A stretch of 64,000 nt of DNA from Candidatus Melainabacteria bacterium SSGW_16 (GCA_004769085.1 DUDS01000035.1:55015-119014); one strand, 5' to 3'; counted from the stretch's first letter, positions 8,068 through 17,164 are shown. Notes: generated by a model from the letters alone, not told the origin. Numbers and translations: made by a program.

Positions 8068-9411
8068 ATGAGTACCGGAGGATATATTTTTAAAAGGGTT
8101 TTTTCGGCTATTCCTTTGTTATTTATTGTATCAATAATAAGTTTTGGGATAATAAGACTAAATATCACTATTAATAGTATAAATCTCTTTTTACTCCTGT
8201 TCTGGATAATTGCACTTATAATATTTTATTTAATTTCAGGCAAAAAAAATCTTTTAATCTGGCTGAGTATAATCTCACTGGTTTGGTTCTCGCTTTATCT
8301 GTCAAAATTTAATTTGTTACCATTTGATTTTATTCTAAGAAATAAAGGACTATTACTATTTTTGAACTTTTTCTTTATTTTTCTATTTCTTTTTACTTAC
8401 TGGTTACAAGCTTTTATTACCAAATCGTCTTTTTTGTCAAAATGCATTGTTCTAATTATGCTTCTTATCATGTCAGTAATTGCAGGTAATTATTTACATT
8501 ACAATATTCCTGTTAAACAGATTGTTTTGAAGTCGGGAGATCCTCTTGCAGACCTAAAATTCAATCCGGCAATAAGTAAAGAAGTGCTTGAACTTGAAGT
8601 CAAAAGGCTGGGTCTTGATGAGCCTTTGCACATTCAGTACCTGTTCTGGTTAAAAGGATTGATGCATGGTGATTTAGGTATAACCCAGCAAAACCAGTCA
8701 GTAATAAAAGTAATTCAAAAACCTATTTTTAACACACTTATCCTAAGTCTATGCACACTAATATGCACATGGACCATAGCAATCCCTCTTGGAATCTGGG
8801 CAGCATTAAAACAAAATAAATTCATTGACAGGTTTTTTGCAATACTTACAACATGTGGTATGTCCACACCAACGTTCATACTTGCTGTTATTGGGTTACT
8901 ATTTGCATTAAGCACACAGTTAATTCCAATCGGCGGTTTAACAAGCTTCGATTTCTCTGAGATGAACAGGATTGAAAGGTTTTTTGATATTTTAAAGCAC
9001 CTGATATTGCCAACAGTAGTTCTTACTTTAGTTTCAATTGCTAGCCTTCAAAGACAGATGAGGGCTAATTTGCTTGATGTTTTAAGACAGGAATACATAA
9101 AAACTGCTATTGCAAAAGGGTTGCCGACCAACATGGTTATTTATAAACATGCTCTTAGAAATGCAATAAATCCCCTCATTACAATTTTTGGTTTTGAATT
9201 CGGATCCCTTCTCAGTGGGGCTGCCCTTACAGAAACAATCCTCTCTTACCCCGGACTTGGAGCTCTTACGTTAGAAGCAGCAAGAAAAGCAGATGTTAAT
9301 TTAACTATGGTTACTCTCATATTAGGTGCACTTATGTTAATAACAGGAAACCTGGTTGCAGATTTACTGCTTAAATTTGCAGATCCAAGAATAAAATTTA
9401 GTGAGGCATGA
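8068..9411 (+). CDS. Peptide-type ABC transporter permease (DppB/OppB family) with extra membrane segments
   Basis: Inner-membrane permease of a peptide/nickel-type ABC importer. The canonical first helix (IPLLFIVSIISFGIIRL, about 15-31) and the following SGDPLADLKF...LGLDEPLHIQYLFWLKGL segment are both present, but they are separated by about 118 residues (about 33-150) with four further predicted membrane helices. In ordinary DppB these parts are nearly adjacent. The rest is normal, including the ATPase-contacting EAA-like loop EYIKTAIAKGLPTNMVIYKHALRNAINP. It overlaps the second permease gene by 4 bp (ATGA). No binding protein or ATPase gene is nearby, so the substrate is unknown. Confidence 0.9.
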   Translation: MSTGGYIFKRVFSAIPLLFIVSIISFGIIRLNITINSINLFLLLFWIIALIIFYLISGKKNLLIWLSIISLVWFSLYLSKFNLLPFDFILRNKGLLLFLNFFFIFLFLFTYWLQAFITKSSFLSKCIVLIMLLIMSVIAGNYLHYNIPVKQIVLKSGDPLADLKFNPAISKEVLELEVKRLGLDEPLHIQYLFWLKGLMHGDLGITQQNQSVIKVIQKPIFNTLILSLCTLICTWTIAIPLGIWAALKQNKFIDRFFAILTTCGMSTPTFILAVIGLLFALSTQLIPIGGLTSFDFSEMNRIERFFDILKHLILPTVVLTLVSIASLQRQMRANLLDVLRQEYIKTAIAKGLPTNMVIYKHALRNAINPLITIFGFEFGSLLSGAALTETILSYPGLGALTLEAARKADVNLTMVTLILGALMLITGNLVADLLLKFADPRIKFSEA

Positions 9412-10460
9412 ACATACTTTCTAAAATCTGGGAAGATAATATTGCAAGAACTTGTCTTATATTTCTTTTAATTCTATATTTGCTTATAATTTTCAGTGAT
9501 TTTATTACACCATATAATCCAAATTCAAGAGATCCTAAATCAAGTTACCTGCCACCATCAAAGATTCACTTTTTCAGCAATGGAAAACCAGTTATTCCTT
9601 ATATAAACAAAACATTGCAAGAACTTGACAGCATCAACTTTTCAAAAAAAATAACTGAAGACAAAACTAAACAATATCCTTTAAAACTTTTTGTAATTGG
9701 AGATGGATATAAAATTCTGGGAATAATTCCCTGTAAAATTCATCTGTTTGGTACAGGCACAGAAGAAAGATTTTACCTCTTTGGTACTGACAGAAACGGA
9801 AGAGATATATTTTCAAGAATAATACACGGTGGGAGACCAAGCCTGACAATTGGTTTTATAGGACTTTTAATTGTAATCCCTCTTGGTGTTTTATACGGTG
9901 GTATATCAGGTTACTATGGTGGTACAACTGACAATATTATGATGAGAATTTCTGAAGCTCTCATGAGCATACCTTACTTCTATCTAATTGTGGTCCTAGC
10001 AAGTATACTCCCTGCAAACATATCTAATTCACAAAAATTTTTACTAATAACTATCATTCTGTCACTTGTAGGCTGGGCAGGCTTAAGCAGGGTAATCAGA
10101 GGTCAGGTTCTGTCAATTAAAGAAGAAGAATATGCACTTTCAGCAAAAGCAATTGGAATGAATGACTTAAAAATTATTATTAATCATATTATTCCGCAGA
10201 CTACAAGCTACCTGATAATTGCAGCAACACTTTCAATCCCTGGTTTTATTATTGGTGAGAGTGCTCTAAGTTTTTTAGGGCTTGGAATAACACAGCCCGA
10301 TCCAAGCTGGGGGAATATCCTTGCAGAAGGGAAAGAGCTTTCAAATATACTTGTTAGACCGTGGATACTTCTTTTACCTGCAACTTTTATATTTATTTCA
10401 ATAATTTCTTTCAACGTTTTGGGGGATAAACTAAGAGATATTCTAGATCCAAAAAACTAA
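9408..10460 (+). CDS. Peptide-type ABC transporter permease (DppC/OppC family)
   Basis: Partner permease to the preceding gene, translationally coupled by a 4 bp overlap. The first helix (TCLIFLLILYLLIIFSDFI, about 15-33) is followed by a long extracytoplasmic loop of roughly 90 residues, then the family signature FGTDRNGRDIFSRIIHGGR. Five more helices follow, with the EAA loop EEEYALSAKAIGMNDLKIIINHIIPQT and the C-terminal GESALSFLGLGITQPDPSWG signature. The enlarged loop may shape docking of a binding protein. ATP-binding subunits must be encoded elsewhere. Confidence 0.92.
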   Translation: MNILSKIWEDNIARTCLIFLLILYLLIIFSDFITPYNPNSRDPKSSYLPPSKIHFFSNGKPVIPYINKTLQELDSINFSKKITEDKTKQYPLKLFVIGDGYKILGIIPCKIHLFGTGTEERFYLFGTDRNGRDIFSRIIHGGRPSLTIGFIGLLIVIPLGVLYGGISGYYGGTTDNIMMRISEALMSIPYFYLIVVLASILPANISNSQKFLLITIILSLVGWAGLSRVIRGQVLSIKEEEYALSAKAIGMNDLKIIINHIIPQTTSYLIIAATLSIPGFIIGESALSFLGLGITQPDPSWGNILAEGKELSNILVRPWILLLPATFIFISIISFNVLGDKLRDILDPKN

Positions 10461-10467
10461 GAAACAA

Positions 10468-11193
10468 TCAAGCTGGTTTGCGACCATGATACTTTGACAC
10501 CGGCCAATATACTGAATAAAAAATTCCCAACAATATAACAATGTATAAAAACAACCTGGTTTGGTTCATAACAAGAAATAAAGATATAAGAAGATATTGC
10601 TCTCCTATGTGAAACTGTAGTATTGGAACAGTTTTATAAACCTTTTCACCAAAGCCAAAAACCGGATTTAGAAATTTTAAAATAACATTTTTCTTTCCAT
10701 TATGTGCTTGCGTTTTCGGGGCAGGTTCTAGTTTTATATCCTGATTCACATAGTAATCAAAAAGATAAACAAAGAAAAATGCAGTTAATGTCAAAGGCCA
10801 TATTTTCCAGTCTGCATAAACCCTGTAGTGTCCAAACGCTATCGAAAAATAAATCATAAAATCTTTTATTCTGTCAGTTATCCTGTCATACCAGGCACCA
10901 AAATTACTCGTTTGATTTCTATACCTGGCTAACTGTCCATCCATGCAGTCCAGGATAAAAACAAACTGAATCAAAACAGCTCCAATTATTAGAAACTGCG
11001 GGCTGCCATTTGCAATAAAACCACATGCAAGAATACATAAAAACAAAGAAGAGGTTGTTAAACAATTTGGTGTAATCCAGTTTATATCAGCAACATACCT
11101 TAGCATATGATTTGCAACAGGACCGCTGAAAAGAGAAGCCCACCAGCCATCTTTTATTTTTTTTGATTCTTTGATTTTCTGAATATCAGGCAT
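10468..11193 (-). CDS. CDP-alcohol phosphatidyltransferase family membrane enzyme
   Basis: A membrane enzyme that transfers a phosphoalcohol or phosphatidyl group from a CDP-linked donor in phospholipid or related lipid synthesis. The diagnostic motif DxxDGxxAR(x8)GxxxDxxxD is complete: Asp82, Asp85, Gly86, Ala89, Arg90, Gly99, Asp103 and Asp107. About five to six hydrophobic segments surround it. At 241 residues it is larger than typical PgsA, and the acceptor alcohol cannot be assigned. It converges with the permease operon (7 bp gap) and lies downstream of panB on the same strand. Confidence 0.88.
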   Translation of the reverse strand: MPDIQKIKESKKIKDGWWASLFSGPVANHMLRYVADINWITPNCLTTSSLFLCILACGFIANGSPQFLIIGAVLIQFVFILDCMDGQLARYRNQTSNFGAWYDRITDRIKDFMIYFSIAFGHYRVYADWKIWPLTLTAFFFVYLFDYYVNQDIKLEPAPKTQAHNGKKNVILKFLNPVFGFGEKVYKTVPILQFHIGEQYLLISLFLVMNQTRLFLYIVILLGIFYSVYWPVSKYHGRKPA

Positions 11194-11222
11194 TAAGTTA
11201 TTTTAAATAAAATACTATGTGA

Positions 11223-12059
11223 TTATTTTCTGATCTCGGTGAGTCTCTCAGCTTCAGCTTCTGACAGGTAAAAGCTTTCATTAATCTGGGGATATTTGCG
11301 GTTCTGAACATCATAAATAAAATTCCTTACAGCATTTCCTGTATCTTTACCAACTTCTGCATATCGCCTCACAAAGCTTGGTTTAAAATCAGTAAATTTC
11401 CCAACTAAATCATCAGTTACAAGTATCTGCCCATCACAGTCTGCTCCTGCTCCAATTCCTATCGTAGGAATGTCAAGAGATTCAGTAATTAGAGCTGCAA
11501 CTTCTGACGGCACAAGTTCTATAACCAGCGCAAAGCACCCTGCACTTTGTAAATCCTTTGCCTGGCTCAATAATTTTTTAGCAGCTTCAGATGTTTTTCC
11601 TTGTACGCGGTTTCCACCAAGAGCATTTACAGATTGCGGTGTAAATCCAATATGTCCAAGCACTGGTATTCCACTAGTATTCATTTTTTCTATTGTTCTT
11701 ATAATACTTCTTGATGCTCCTTCAAGCTTGACAGCATGGGCACCAAGCTGAAGAAACTTACCTGCATTTCTCATTGCTTCCTTAGTACTTACCTGATAAC
11801 TCAAAAAAGGCATATCTGCAACAACAAGAGAACTTTTTACTCCTCTTAAAACTGCTTTTGCATGGTGCAGCATTTCTTCCATTGTTATTGAAAGGGTACT
11901 TTGGTAACCCAATGCAACCTGTGCAAGGCTATCTCCTACAAGAATAATATCCACACCAGCATCATCAAGAACCTTTGCAGTACTGTAATCATATGCAGTA
12001 AGAGCAACAATTTTTCTTTTGTTCTTTGAGTCTTTAATAGTATTTATAGTAACTGACAT
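11223..12059 (-). CDS. panB: 3-methyl-2-oxobutanoate hydroxymethyltransferase
   Basis: PanB adds a hydroxymethyl group from methylene-tetrahydrofolate to 2-oxoisovalerate, the first step of pantothenate and CoA synthesis. Visible motifs are IVALTAYDYSTAKVLD, ILVGDSLAQV with the Mg-binding Asp, VVADMPFLSYQ, KLEGA, GHIGFTPQSVNALGG and IGIGAGADCDGQILV. An upstream TTG would add eight residues. The ATG at 12059 opens with MSVTINTIKDSKN, which fits the family better, and a TATTAT box lies within the would-be extension. The product is about 278 residues, normal size. It is part of a long minus-strand gene run. Confidence 0.95.
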   Translation of the reverse strand: MSVTINTIKDSKNKRKIVALTAYDYSTAKVLDDAGVDIILVGDSLAQVALGYQSTLSITMEEMLHHAKAVLRGVKSSLVVADMPFLSYQVSTKEAMRNAGKFLQLGAHAVKLEGASRSIIRTIEKMNTSGIPVLGHIGFTPQSVNALGGNRVQGKTSEAAKKLLSQAKDLQSAGCFALVIELVPSEVAALITESLDIPTIGIGAGADCDGQILVTDDLVGKFTDFKPSFVRRYAEVGKDTGNAVRNFIYDVQNRKYPQINESFYLSEAEAERLTEIRK

Positions 12060-12131
12060 AAAAGTAGTAATATAATACAACAAAATTCACAACAAATAAA
12101 TTTAGCCCGGAAATCAATTATCAAGAGCTGT

Positions 12132-12815
12132 TTAAGCAAGTTGTGTTAATTCATTGAGAGTCTTAATGACATTTATATCAGCAGGAAAGGTCATATTATC
12201 CCTGTTTATTAAATATGCATTTATATTTAAGTCATTTGCAGGGACATAATCGTTATCCAGACTATCCCCGATATATAAAGTTTCTTCAGGTAAACAATTT
12301 AGGTTCATAAGAGCATGTTGAAATATCCTGGGGTCAGGTTTTGAAAAACCAACTTTACCGGAATAACTGAGACAATTAAAATAATTAATAATTCCAAGCT
12401 CACTCAAAATCATTTCAAGTCTGCTGTCAAAATTTGAGACTAATCCTAGTTTAATATTTCTTCTTTTTAATTCATTAAATACAGGCACTACATCAGGATA
12501 GATTCCCCAGACATTAGCTTTTGAAAACTCTACAAAAACAGATTCAAATATACTGTTTAACTTATCACCTGGATTACAATTGCTCATTTCAAATGTTTCA
12601 GCAACAAGTGACTTCCACCATCTTTTTTCTTCAATCTCTCCTCCAGCAGGAGGAATTTTCTCTTTTATAAGCTTATGAAAATTCATTTCAAGTAATTCAG
12701 CACTACTAAATATTCCATAAGCTGAAGCTATATCAGAGTAAATTGAACCTACTGAGGTTTTCACAAATACAAGAGTTCCTACAAAATCAAATAAGGCTGC
12801 TTTAGAAGCTATCAT
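12132..12815 (-). CDS. HAD-superfamily hydrolase
   Basis: A 227-residue soluble hydrolase of the haloacid dehalogenase superfamily. Motif I reads LFDFVGTL: the nucleophile Asp10 is present, but the usual second Asp is Val12, a variant seen in some HAD subfamilies. Motif II is LGLVSNFDSRL, motif III has KPDPRIF, and motif IV is YIGDSLDNDYVPA. It is translationally coupled to the ROK kinase (ATGA overlap), which suggests a small phosphosugar or phosphometabolite as substrate; this is inference only. The missing second Asp may reduce phosphatase activity. Confidence 0.85.
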   Translation of the reverse strand: MIASKAALFDFVGTLVFVKTSVGSIYSDIASAYGIFSSAELLEMNFHKLIKEKIPPAGGEIEEKRWWKSLVAETFEMSNCNPGDKLNSIFESVFVEFSKANVWGIYPDVVPVFNELKRRNIKLGLVSNFDSRLEMILSELGIINYFNCLSYSGKVGFSKPDPRIFQHALMNLNCLPEETLYIGDSLDNDYVPANDLNINAYLINRDNMTFPADINVIKTLNELTQLA

Positions 12816-13735
12816 AATGACTGACTAGCAAGAAGCGCTGCTCCAATCAATCCTGCATCATTTCCTAGTACACTTTTCTGAATAATAGCATTTTTGGAAA
12901 GAGCAGGAAGCAAAAGGGTACCCAGCTGTTTTCTTAATAAGTTAATGTTAACTTCCTGTGAAAGACCCCCAGACAGAATAACCTTTTCAGGATCTATTAC
13001 CTGAACCAGATTACAAATGCCAAGAGCTATAAAATAATGCCAGTCTTCGACTGCTCTTACAGCAAGAATCTGGTTTTTATTTTTTGATTTGGCAAATTCA
13101 AAAAGTTTCCTTGTTGAAATATTTTTGTATCTATCAGGGAAGTAATGCCTGATCAACGCTAATAGTCCATTGCCTGATGCATATGCTTCAAAACAATCGT
13201 AGCGGGAACATGTACACCATCTTTGTTTTGTATAACCAAGTTTTATATGACCAATTTCACCGCCAGCAAAATGAGCACCGCGTACCAGCCTTCCATTTAC
13301 TACAACCCCACCACCCACTCCTGTACCAAGAGTTATCATAAGAAGAGGATTTGCACCTTTTGCACTCCCTATGTGATATTCAGCATATGCTGCTGAATTT
13401 GCATCATTTTCTACAACAATAGGCAATCGGTATTTTTTCTGCAAAGTTTCTTTTACTTTTATCCCCTGCCAGCCAGGAATGTTTCCGGTAGAACCAACTA
13501 TCCTTCCATCATCACTGACCATACCTGCAGTTGAAATACCAATGCCACTTATTAAATACTTTCCGGAAAACTGCTTATAAAAAGAATCAACTACCTTTAA
13601 TATTTTTTTTCCATGCGGGGTTTTACTCGTATATATCTTTGTAAATAATTTTCCGCTTGATACAAGGGCTGCAGCAATCTTTGTACCACCCACATCTATT
13701 CCCATTATGACTTTTCTGGGATATTGTTTTCTCAC
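12812..13735 (-). CDS. ROK-family sugar kinase (glucokinase-like)
   Basis: Probable ATP-dependent hexose kinase. The N-terminal phosphate loop is MGIDVGGTKIAAAL, the sugar-binding centre is VENDANSAAYAEY, and ATP binding is at LGTGVGGGVVVNG. A zinc site of the ROK type follows at GEIGHIKL and WCTCSRYDCFEAYASG. The start is GTG at 13735, preceded by an excellent AGGAG with a 6 nt spacer and overlapping the lgt stop by one base (TAGTG). The length of 307 residues is typical. Substrate (glucose, ManNAc, GlcNAc) cannot be chosen from sequence alone. Confidence 0.9.
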   Translation of the reverse strand: MRKQYPRKVIMGIDVGGTKIAAALVSSGKLFTKIYTSKTPHGKKILKVVDSFYKQFSGKYLISGIGISTAGMVSDDGRIVGSTGNIPGWQGIKVKETLQKKYRLPIVVENDANSAAYAEYHIGSAKGANPLLMITLGTGVGGGVVVNGRLVRGAHFAGGEIGHIKLGYTKQRWCTCSRYDCFEAYASGNGLLALIRHYFPDRYKNISTRKLFEFAKSKNKNQILAVRAVEDWHYFIALGICNLVQVIDPEKVILSGGLSQEVNINLLRKQLGTLLLPALSKNAIIQKSVLGNDAGLIGAALLASQSL

Positions 13736-14574
13736 TATTTTCTCCTCTTATATAAATACTTCAATTTATCATCCCAGGATATCATCAAGACAGCAATTAC
13801 TATAAGAATAAAACTTATAACATGACCGCTTGCTAAATGGTCAAATATATACAAGCTATCTATCCTGATAAACTCAAGAAAGAATCTTACAGTTGAATAA
13901 AAAAGCAGGTAAGTCCAAAAAGTTTTACCTTCTGTTTTTCTCCACTTGTTGTATTTTTTGTACAAAATAATAAAAATCAAAAGATCCAGGACTGACTCAT
14001 ATAAAAATACAGGGTGAAAATATCCCTGGTTAATATATTTTAAGGGTCTGTATTCTTCCGGGATATAAAGTCTGATAAATGAAGAAATAGCAGGTTTGCC
14101 AAAAGCCTCATTATTAAAAAAATTCCCCCATCTTCCTATAGACTGTCCTAAAGGCACAACAATAGAAAACAAATCAAGAAAAATAAATGGAGAGATATTT
14201 TTAATTTTTGAGTATAGAAATATAGCTATAACAGCACCAAAAATACCTCCATGGATGGTTTGTCCTCCAAGCCAAATCATTGGAATCTCATTCAGATGCT
14301 CGGTAAAATAAGCACGGTTTAAAACCACATAATAAAGTCTTGCAAAAATAATGCCAGAAACTAAAACAAAAAAAATGAGATTGTTAAAATGAACTTCACT
14401 TATATTATGTTTTTTCACCAGTTTTTCAGTAATAAAGTAATAAAGTAAAAATGAAACAGCAATAAAAACCCCATACCATTTCACAGTCCAGCCACATAGA
14501 CTAAAAGCTGCTGAGCCTGGAGAGATTAATGTTAATAAAGGAGGTGAAAAACTAAATATCTTATTTAGTATCAT
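13735..14574 (-). CDS. lgt: Prolipoprotein diacylglyceryl transferase
   Basis: Lgt attaches diacylglycerol from phosphatidylglycerol to the lipobox cysteine of preprolipoproteins in the inner membrane. The signature GRWGNFFNNEAFG with the essential Arg and Asn is present. Other family features are the motif GGQTIHGGIFGA and about seven membrane segments. An upstream TTG is possible, but the ATG at 14574 has a clear ribosome-binding site (AAGAAGG, 5 nt spacer) and still overlaps the preceding sugar transferase gene by 14 bp. It implies that lipoproteins, such as the thioredoxin-like one near 3.4 kb, are processed in this cell. Confidence 0.95.
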   Translation of the reverse strand: MILNKIFSFSPPLLTLISPGSAAFSLCGWTVKWYGVFIAVSFLLYYFITEKLVKKHNISEVHFNNLIFFVLVSGIIFARLYYVVLNRAYFTEHLNEIPMIWLGGQTIHGGIFGAVIAIFLYSKIKNISPFIFLDLFSIVVPLGQSIGRWGNFFNNEAFGKPAISSFIRLYIPEEYRPLKYINQGYFHPVFLYESVLDLLIFIILYKKYNKWRKTEGKTFWTYLLFYSTVRFFLEFIRIDSLYIFDHLASGHVISFILIVIAVLMISWDDKLKYLYKRRK

Positions 14575-15133
14575 AAATACCTTCTTGTACAAAAATAGCA
14601 AATGGTGTTTTTAATAAAATTTTTAAATCCAGCAAGATATTCCAGTTTCTTGCATACCAGCAATCAAGCTCCATTCTTTCTTTATAAGGAATCGAATTTC
14701 TCCCATTTATTTGAGTCCACCCTGTAAGACCTGGTTTAACAAGAAGCTTGTCAAATTCTTTTTCAGTAAAATTTTTCACCTGAGATGGCAATGAAGGCCT
14801 TGGACCAACAATTGACATATGCCCTAATAAAACATTAATGAGTTGGGGAGTTTCATCCAGACTTGTTTTCCTTAAGAAACTGCCGATTTTTGTAAGCCTG
14901 GCATCATCTGGGTTATTCACAAGAGTTTTATCATCAGAGCCTTCATACATGGATCTGAATTTAAAACAGTTAAACTCAATTCTGTTTTTTCCTACCCTTT
15001 TATGTATATAAAAGACAGTCCCTACCGAATTAAGTTTGACAGCTATACCTATCAATATCCATATAGGAAGAAACAATATTATTCCTATCAGAGATATAAA
15101 AATATCAATTAATCTTTTTATAAAATATTTCAT
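14561..15133 (-). CDS. Undecaprenyl-phosphate sugar phosphotransferase (bacterial sugar transferase)
   Basis: A short (190-residue) membrane-anchored initiating glycosyl-1-phosphate transferase that loads the first sugar onto undecaprenyl phosphate for surface polysaccharide or glycan synthesis. It has one N-terminal hydrophobic hairpin (LIDIFISLIGIILFLPIWIL), then the core FKFRSMYEGSD, KTSLDETPQLINVL, MSIVGPRPSLPSQ and KPGLTGWTQINGR. The size matches the minimal PglC-like class without the N-terminal multi-helix domain. It is coupled with the upstream epimerase by a TAATG overlap, suggesting the epimerase supplies its sugar nucleotide. Confidence 0.93.
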   Translation of the reverse strand: MKYFIKRLIDIFISLIGIILFLPIWILIGIAVKLNSVGTVFYIHKRVGKNRIEFNCFKFRSMYEGSDDKTLVNNPDDARLTKIGSFLRKTSLDETPQLINVLLGHMSIVGPRPSLPSQVKNFTEKEFDKLLVKPGLTGWTQINGRNSIPYKERMELDCWYARNWNILLDLKILLKTPFAIFVQEGIYDTK

Positions 15134-16056
15134 TAGGATTTGTTTACAAGCTTCATATTCTGAAGCATAATTCTTAATCCTTCCTCAATTGTATATTTAG
15201 GTTGCCAATTCAGGAACTCTTTTGCTTTTCCTATATCCAAATATAATCCCCTAATTTGTTTATCCGGATACAATTGATTTATCCTTAATTCAGATTTAGG
15301 AGCATCTTTAAAAGATTTATATAAAATATCAAGGATCTCTCTTAAGGTTGTGGGTTTACCAGAACCAATATTATAAATATGGTTTTTCTGTTTTGATTCA
15401 AATTTAACTGCACTGATAATAGCACTTGTTAAATCATCTACATATATAAAGTCTGAGTACAGATCAAAACTGTTAAAGACAACAGGACTGGTGTTATTTT
15501 TTAGTTTATCTATAAATTTAGCTATCACACCTGATTTATTAGGATCCTGTTTAGAACCATAAACACTTGAAACCCTTAGAATTATTGTGTTTATTCCGGA
15601 CTCAAAGAGTATTTTTTCAGCCTGTAGTTTACAGTCACCATAAACAGTGACTGGCTTTGTAGCATGTTCTTCTGTTACAGGTAAAAACTGAGGAATACCA
15701 TATACTGCCTGACTTGAAAGATAAATAATTTTATGTGGTTTAGTGTTAAGTTTATTCAGAATCCTGGTCAATGATTTTGTCGAAGCAACAGTATCATTAA
15801 ATTCCTTTTCTTTATTTTCATTAGCACGGGTAATATTTGTCCCGCTTGCAAGGTGGCATACAATGTTGGGTTCAAAGTTATTTAAAAAATTTAAGAGACG
15901 ATCTTCGTTTTGAAGGGTTGAATTTAGCTCTATTCTGTAATCTTCATTTGATGCTCTCCCGATAGAACATATATTAAAATCAGAATGCTCCAATAACTTT
16001 TTTAAGTTTAATCCTATAAAACCAGAACCACCAGTAATTAAGAGCCTATTTTTCAA
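15133..16056 (-). CDS. NAD-dependent nucleotide-sugar epimerase/dehydratase
   Basis: A 307-residue extended short-chain dehydrogenase. The Rossmann nucleotide loop is LLITGGSGFIGLNLKKLL at the N-terminus. The SDR active site is seen as LSSQAVYG and YGDCKLQAEK (Tyr and Lys of YxxxK). A substrate-binding region LRVSSVYGS and an IYNIGSGKPTTL motif follow, as in UDP-sugar epimerases. It sits immediately upstream of the sugar transferase with a one-base overlap. Together they probably prepare and load the first sugar of a surface glycan. The exact sugar is not determinable. Confidence 0.88.
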   Translation of the reverse strand: MKNRLLITGGSGFIGLNLKKLLEHSDFNICSIGRASNEDYRIELNSTLQNEDRLLNFLNNFEPNIVCHLASGTNITRANENKEKEFNDTVASTKSLTRILNKLNTKPHKIIYLSSQAVYGIPQFLPVTEEHATKPVTVYGDCKLQAEKILFESGINTIILRVSSVYGSKQDPNKSGVIAKFIDKLKNNTSPVVFNSFDLYSDFIYVDDLTSAIISAVKFESKQKNHIYNIGSGKPTTLREILDILYKSFKDAPKSELRINQLYPDKQIRGLYLDIGKAKEFLNWQPKYTIEEGLRIMLQNMKLVNKS

Positions 16057-16069
16057 TTAGCTACCTGTT

Positions 16070-16519
16070 CTATCTTTCAAGATCCCTAATCTCCTGAATC
16101 CTTCTCTGGTGCCTGCCACCTTCAAAACCAGTATTAAGCCATGTTCTAACAATCTCGCCTGCAACATCAGAGTTAGCTGTCCTTCCTCCCATCGTAAGAA
16201 CGTTTGAATTATTGTGCAATCTCGCAAGTTTTGCTGTTTCAGCATCAACACAATGTGCAGCTATAATCCCTTTAACCTTATTTGCTGCAATAGACATTCC
16301 AATTCCTGTGCCACAAATTAAAATGCCCCTTGGCGGATTTTTTTGTGCTACTGAGGTTGCAAGTGCTTTTGCTACTAAAGGGTAATCAACAGAATCCATT
16401 GAATTTGTCCCAAAGTCAACTACATCATAGCCAAGTTCGCTAAGAAGAAGTTTAATTTTTTCTTTCAGTTCAAAGCCCGCATGATCAGCACCGACAGCAA
16501 TTTTTTTATCATCAGCCAT
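16070..16519 (-). CDS. rpiB: Ribose-5-phosphate isomerase B
   Basis: Interconverts ribose 5-phosphate and ribulose 5-phosphate in the pentose phosphate pathway. At 149 residues it has the RpiB opening IAVGADHAGFELKE, the active-site Cys69 in ILICGTGIGMSIAANK, and the late LTMGGRT motif. It is a cytoplasmic dimer in characterised relatives. It lies upstream of the epimerase gene on the same strand (13 bp gap) and downstream of HU, separated from it by a strong terminator, so it probably starts its own transcript. Confidence 0.95.
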   Translation of the reverse strand: MADDKKIAVGADHAGFELKEKIKLLLSELGYDVVDFGTNSMDSVDYPLVAKALATSVAQKNPPRGILICGTGIGMSIAANKVKGIIAAHCVDAETAKLARLHNNSNVLTMGGRTANSDVAGEIVRTWLNTGFEGGRHQRRIQEIRDLER

Positions 16520-16555
16520 AACTATTAGTATATAAAAGATTTCAGATTGAAAAAG

Positions 16556-16587
16556 AACGAGGTGCTCTATAAATAAAGCACCTCGTT
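16556..16587 (-). terminator. Intrinsic terminator downstream of HU
   Basis: A perfect 11 bp inverted repeat (AACGAGGTGCT / AGCACCTCGTT) with a 10 nt loop. On the minus strand it is followed directly by CTTTTTC, a usable U-tract. It therefore ends the HU transcript before rpiB. Confidence 0.88.
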
Positions 16588-16611
16588 ATGTATATCGTCA
16601 ATTGTGATTAA

Positions 16612-16995
16612 TTATCTGCTTCTTTTTTTGCCAGATTTCTTTGATTTGCTTTTTCCTTTTCCTGAAGCCTTCATCATAGGAGACTTAACAGGTTCCAAAG
16701 CTAATTTTGGAAGTCTGCCAGATGCAACTGCAGCCTTTAATTCCGAACCAGCAGAAAACGCAGGTGCTTTCTTTGCAGGAATTTTAATTTTTTCAGTTGG
16801 TCTTTGTGGGTTAACTCCCATACGAGCTTTTCGGTCACGTCTTTCAAAAGTACCAAAGCCTACAAATGTGACTTTTTCTCCTCTTGAAAGTGCAGCAGAA
16901 ACATTGTAGAGAATACCTTTTAGGGAACGATCTACATCTGCTTTTGACAGACCTGTTGTTTTGGCGACTGCATTTACTAATTCTGATTTATTCAT
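16612..16995 (-). CDS. HU-family nucleoid DNA-binding protein with basic tail
   Basis: A histone-like DNA-bending protein. The first 92 or so residues are a standard HU fold: MNKSELVNAVAKTTGLSKAD, then VTFVGFGTFERRDR and the DNA-arm region RMGVNPQRPTEKIKIPA. A tail of about 35 residues, rich in Lys, Ser and Gly (GKGKSKSKKSGKKRSR), extends beyond the core and should add non-specific DNA contacts. The ribosome-binding site is very strong (AAGGAGG, 7 nt spacer). A long structured leader and its own promoter lie upstream. Confidence 0.95.
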   Translation of the reverse strand: MNKSELVNAVAKTTGLSKADVDRSLKGILYNVSAALSRGEKVTFVGFGTFERRDRKARMGVNPQRPTEKIKIPAKKAPAFSAGSELKAAVASGRLPKLALEPVKSPMMKASGKGKSKSKKSGKKRSR

Positions 16996-17164
16996 TATTT
17001 TCCTCCTTATTTCTAGGCCTCTTGTAGGCCCTTTTAATAAAGGCTTTGAAGATTAGGGCCTTTTTGTTTTGCCTTCATCACCCTGTAATCTATTTACAGG
17101 GATTATTTCAAAGCCTTTGTTTATCAGGGTTTAATTGGGTGTCCAATAACCACATTGAAGTATG
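16996..17164 (-). promoter_or_regulatory. Structured HU mRNA leader with alternative hairpins
   Basis: The leader of about 150 nt can form a 12 bp perfect long-range stem (17039-17050 with 17107-17118). This stem encloses an 8 bp hairpin (CCCTGTAA...TTACAGGG, 17081-17101). A competing stem (17026-17031 with 17056-17061, AGGCCC/GGGCCT) would trap one arm of the long stem. The arms overlap so that only one set can form, an arrangement typical of attenuation or autoregulation. No known riboswitch class is recognised. Confidence 0.6.

Noticed and set aside
12132..12815. HAD protein as a pseudoenzyme because the second Asp of motif I is Val
   Set aside because: DxVGT variants are known in HAD subfamilies, so loss of function cannot be claimed.
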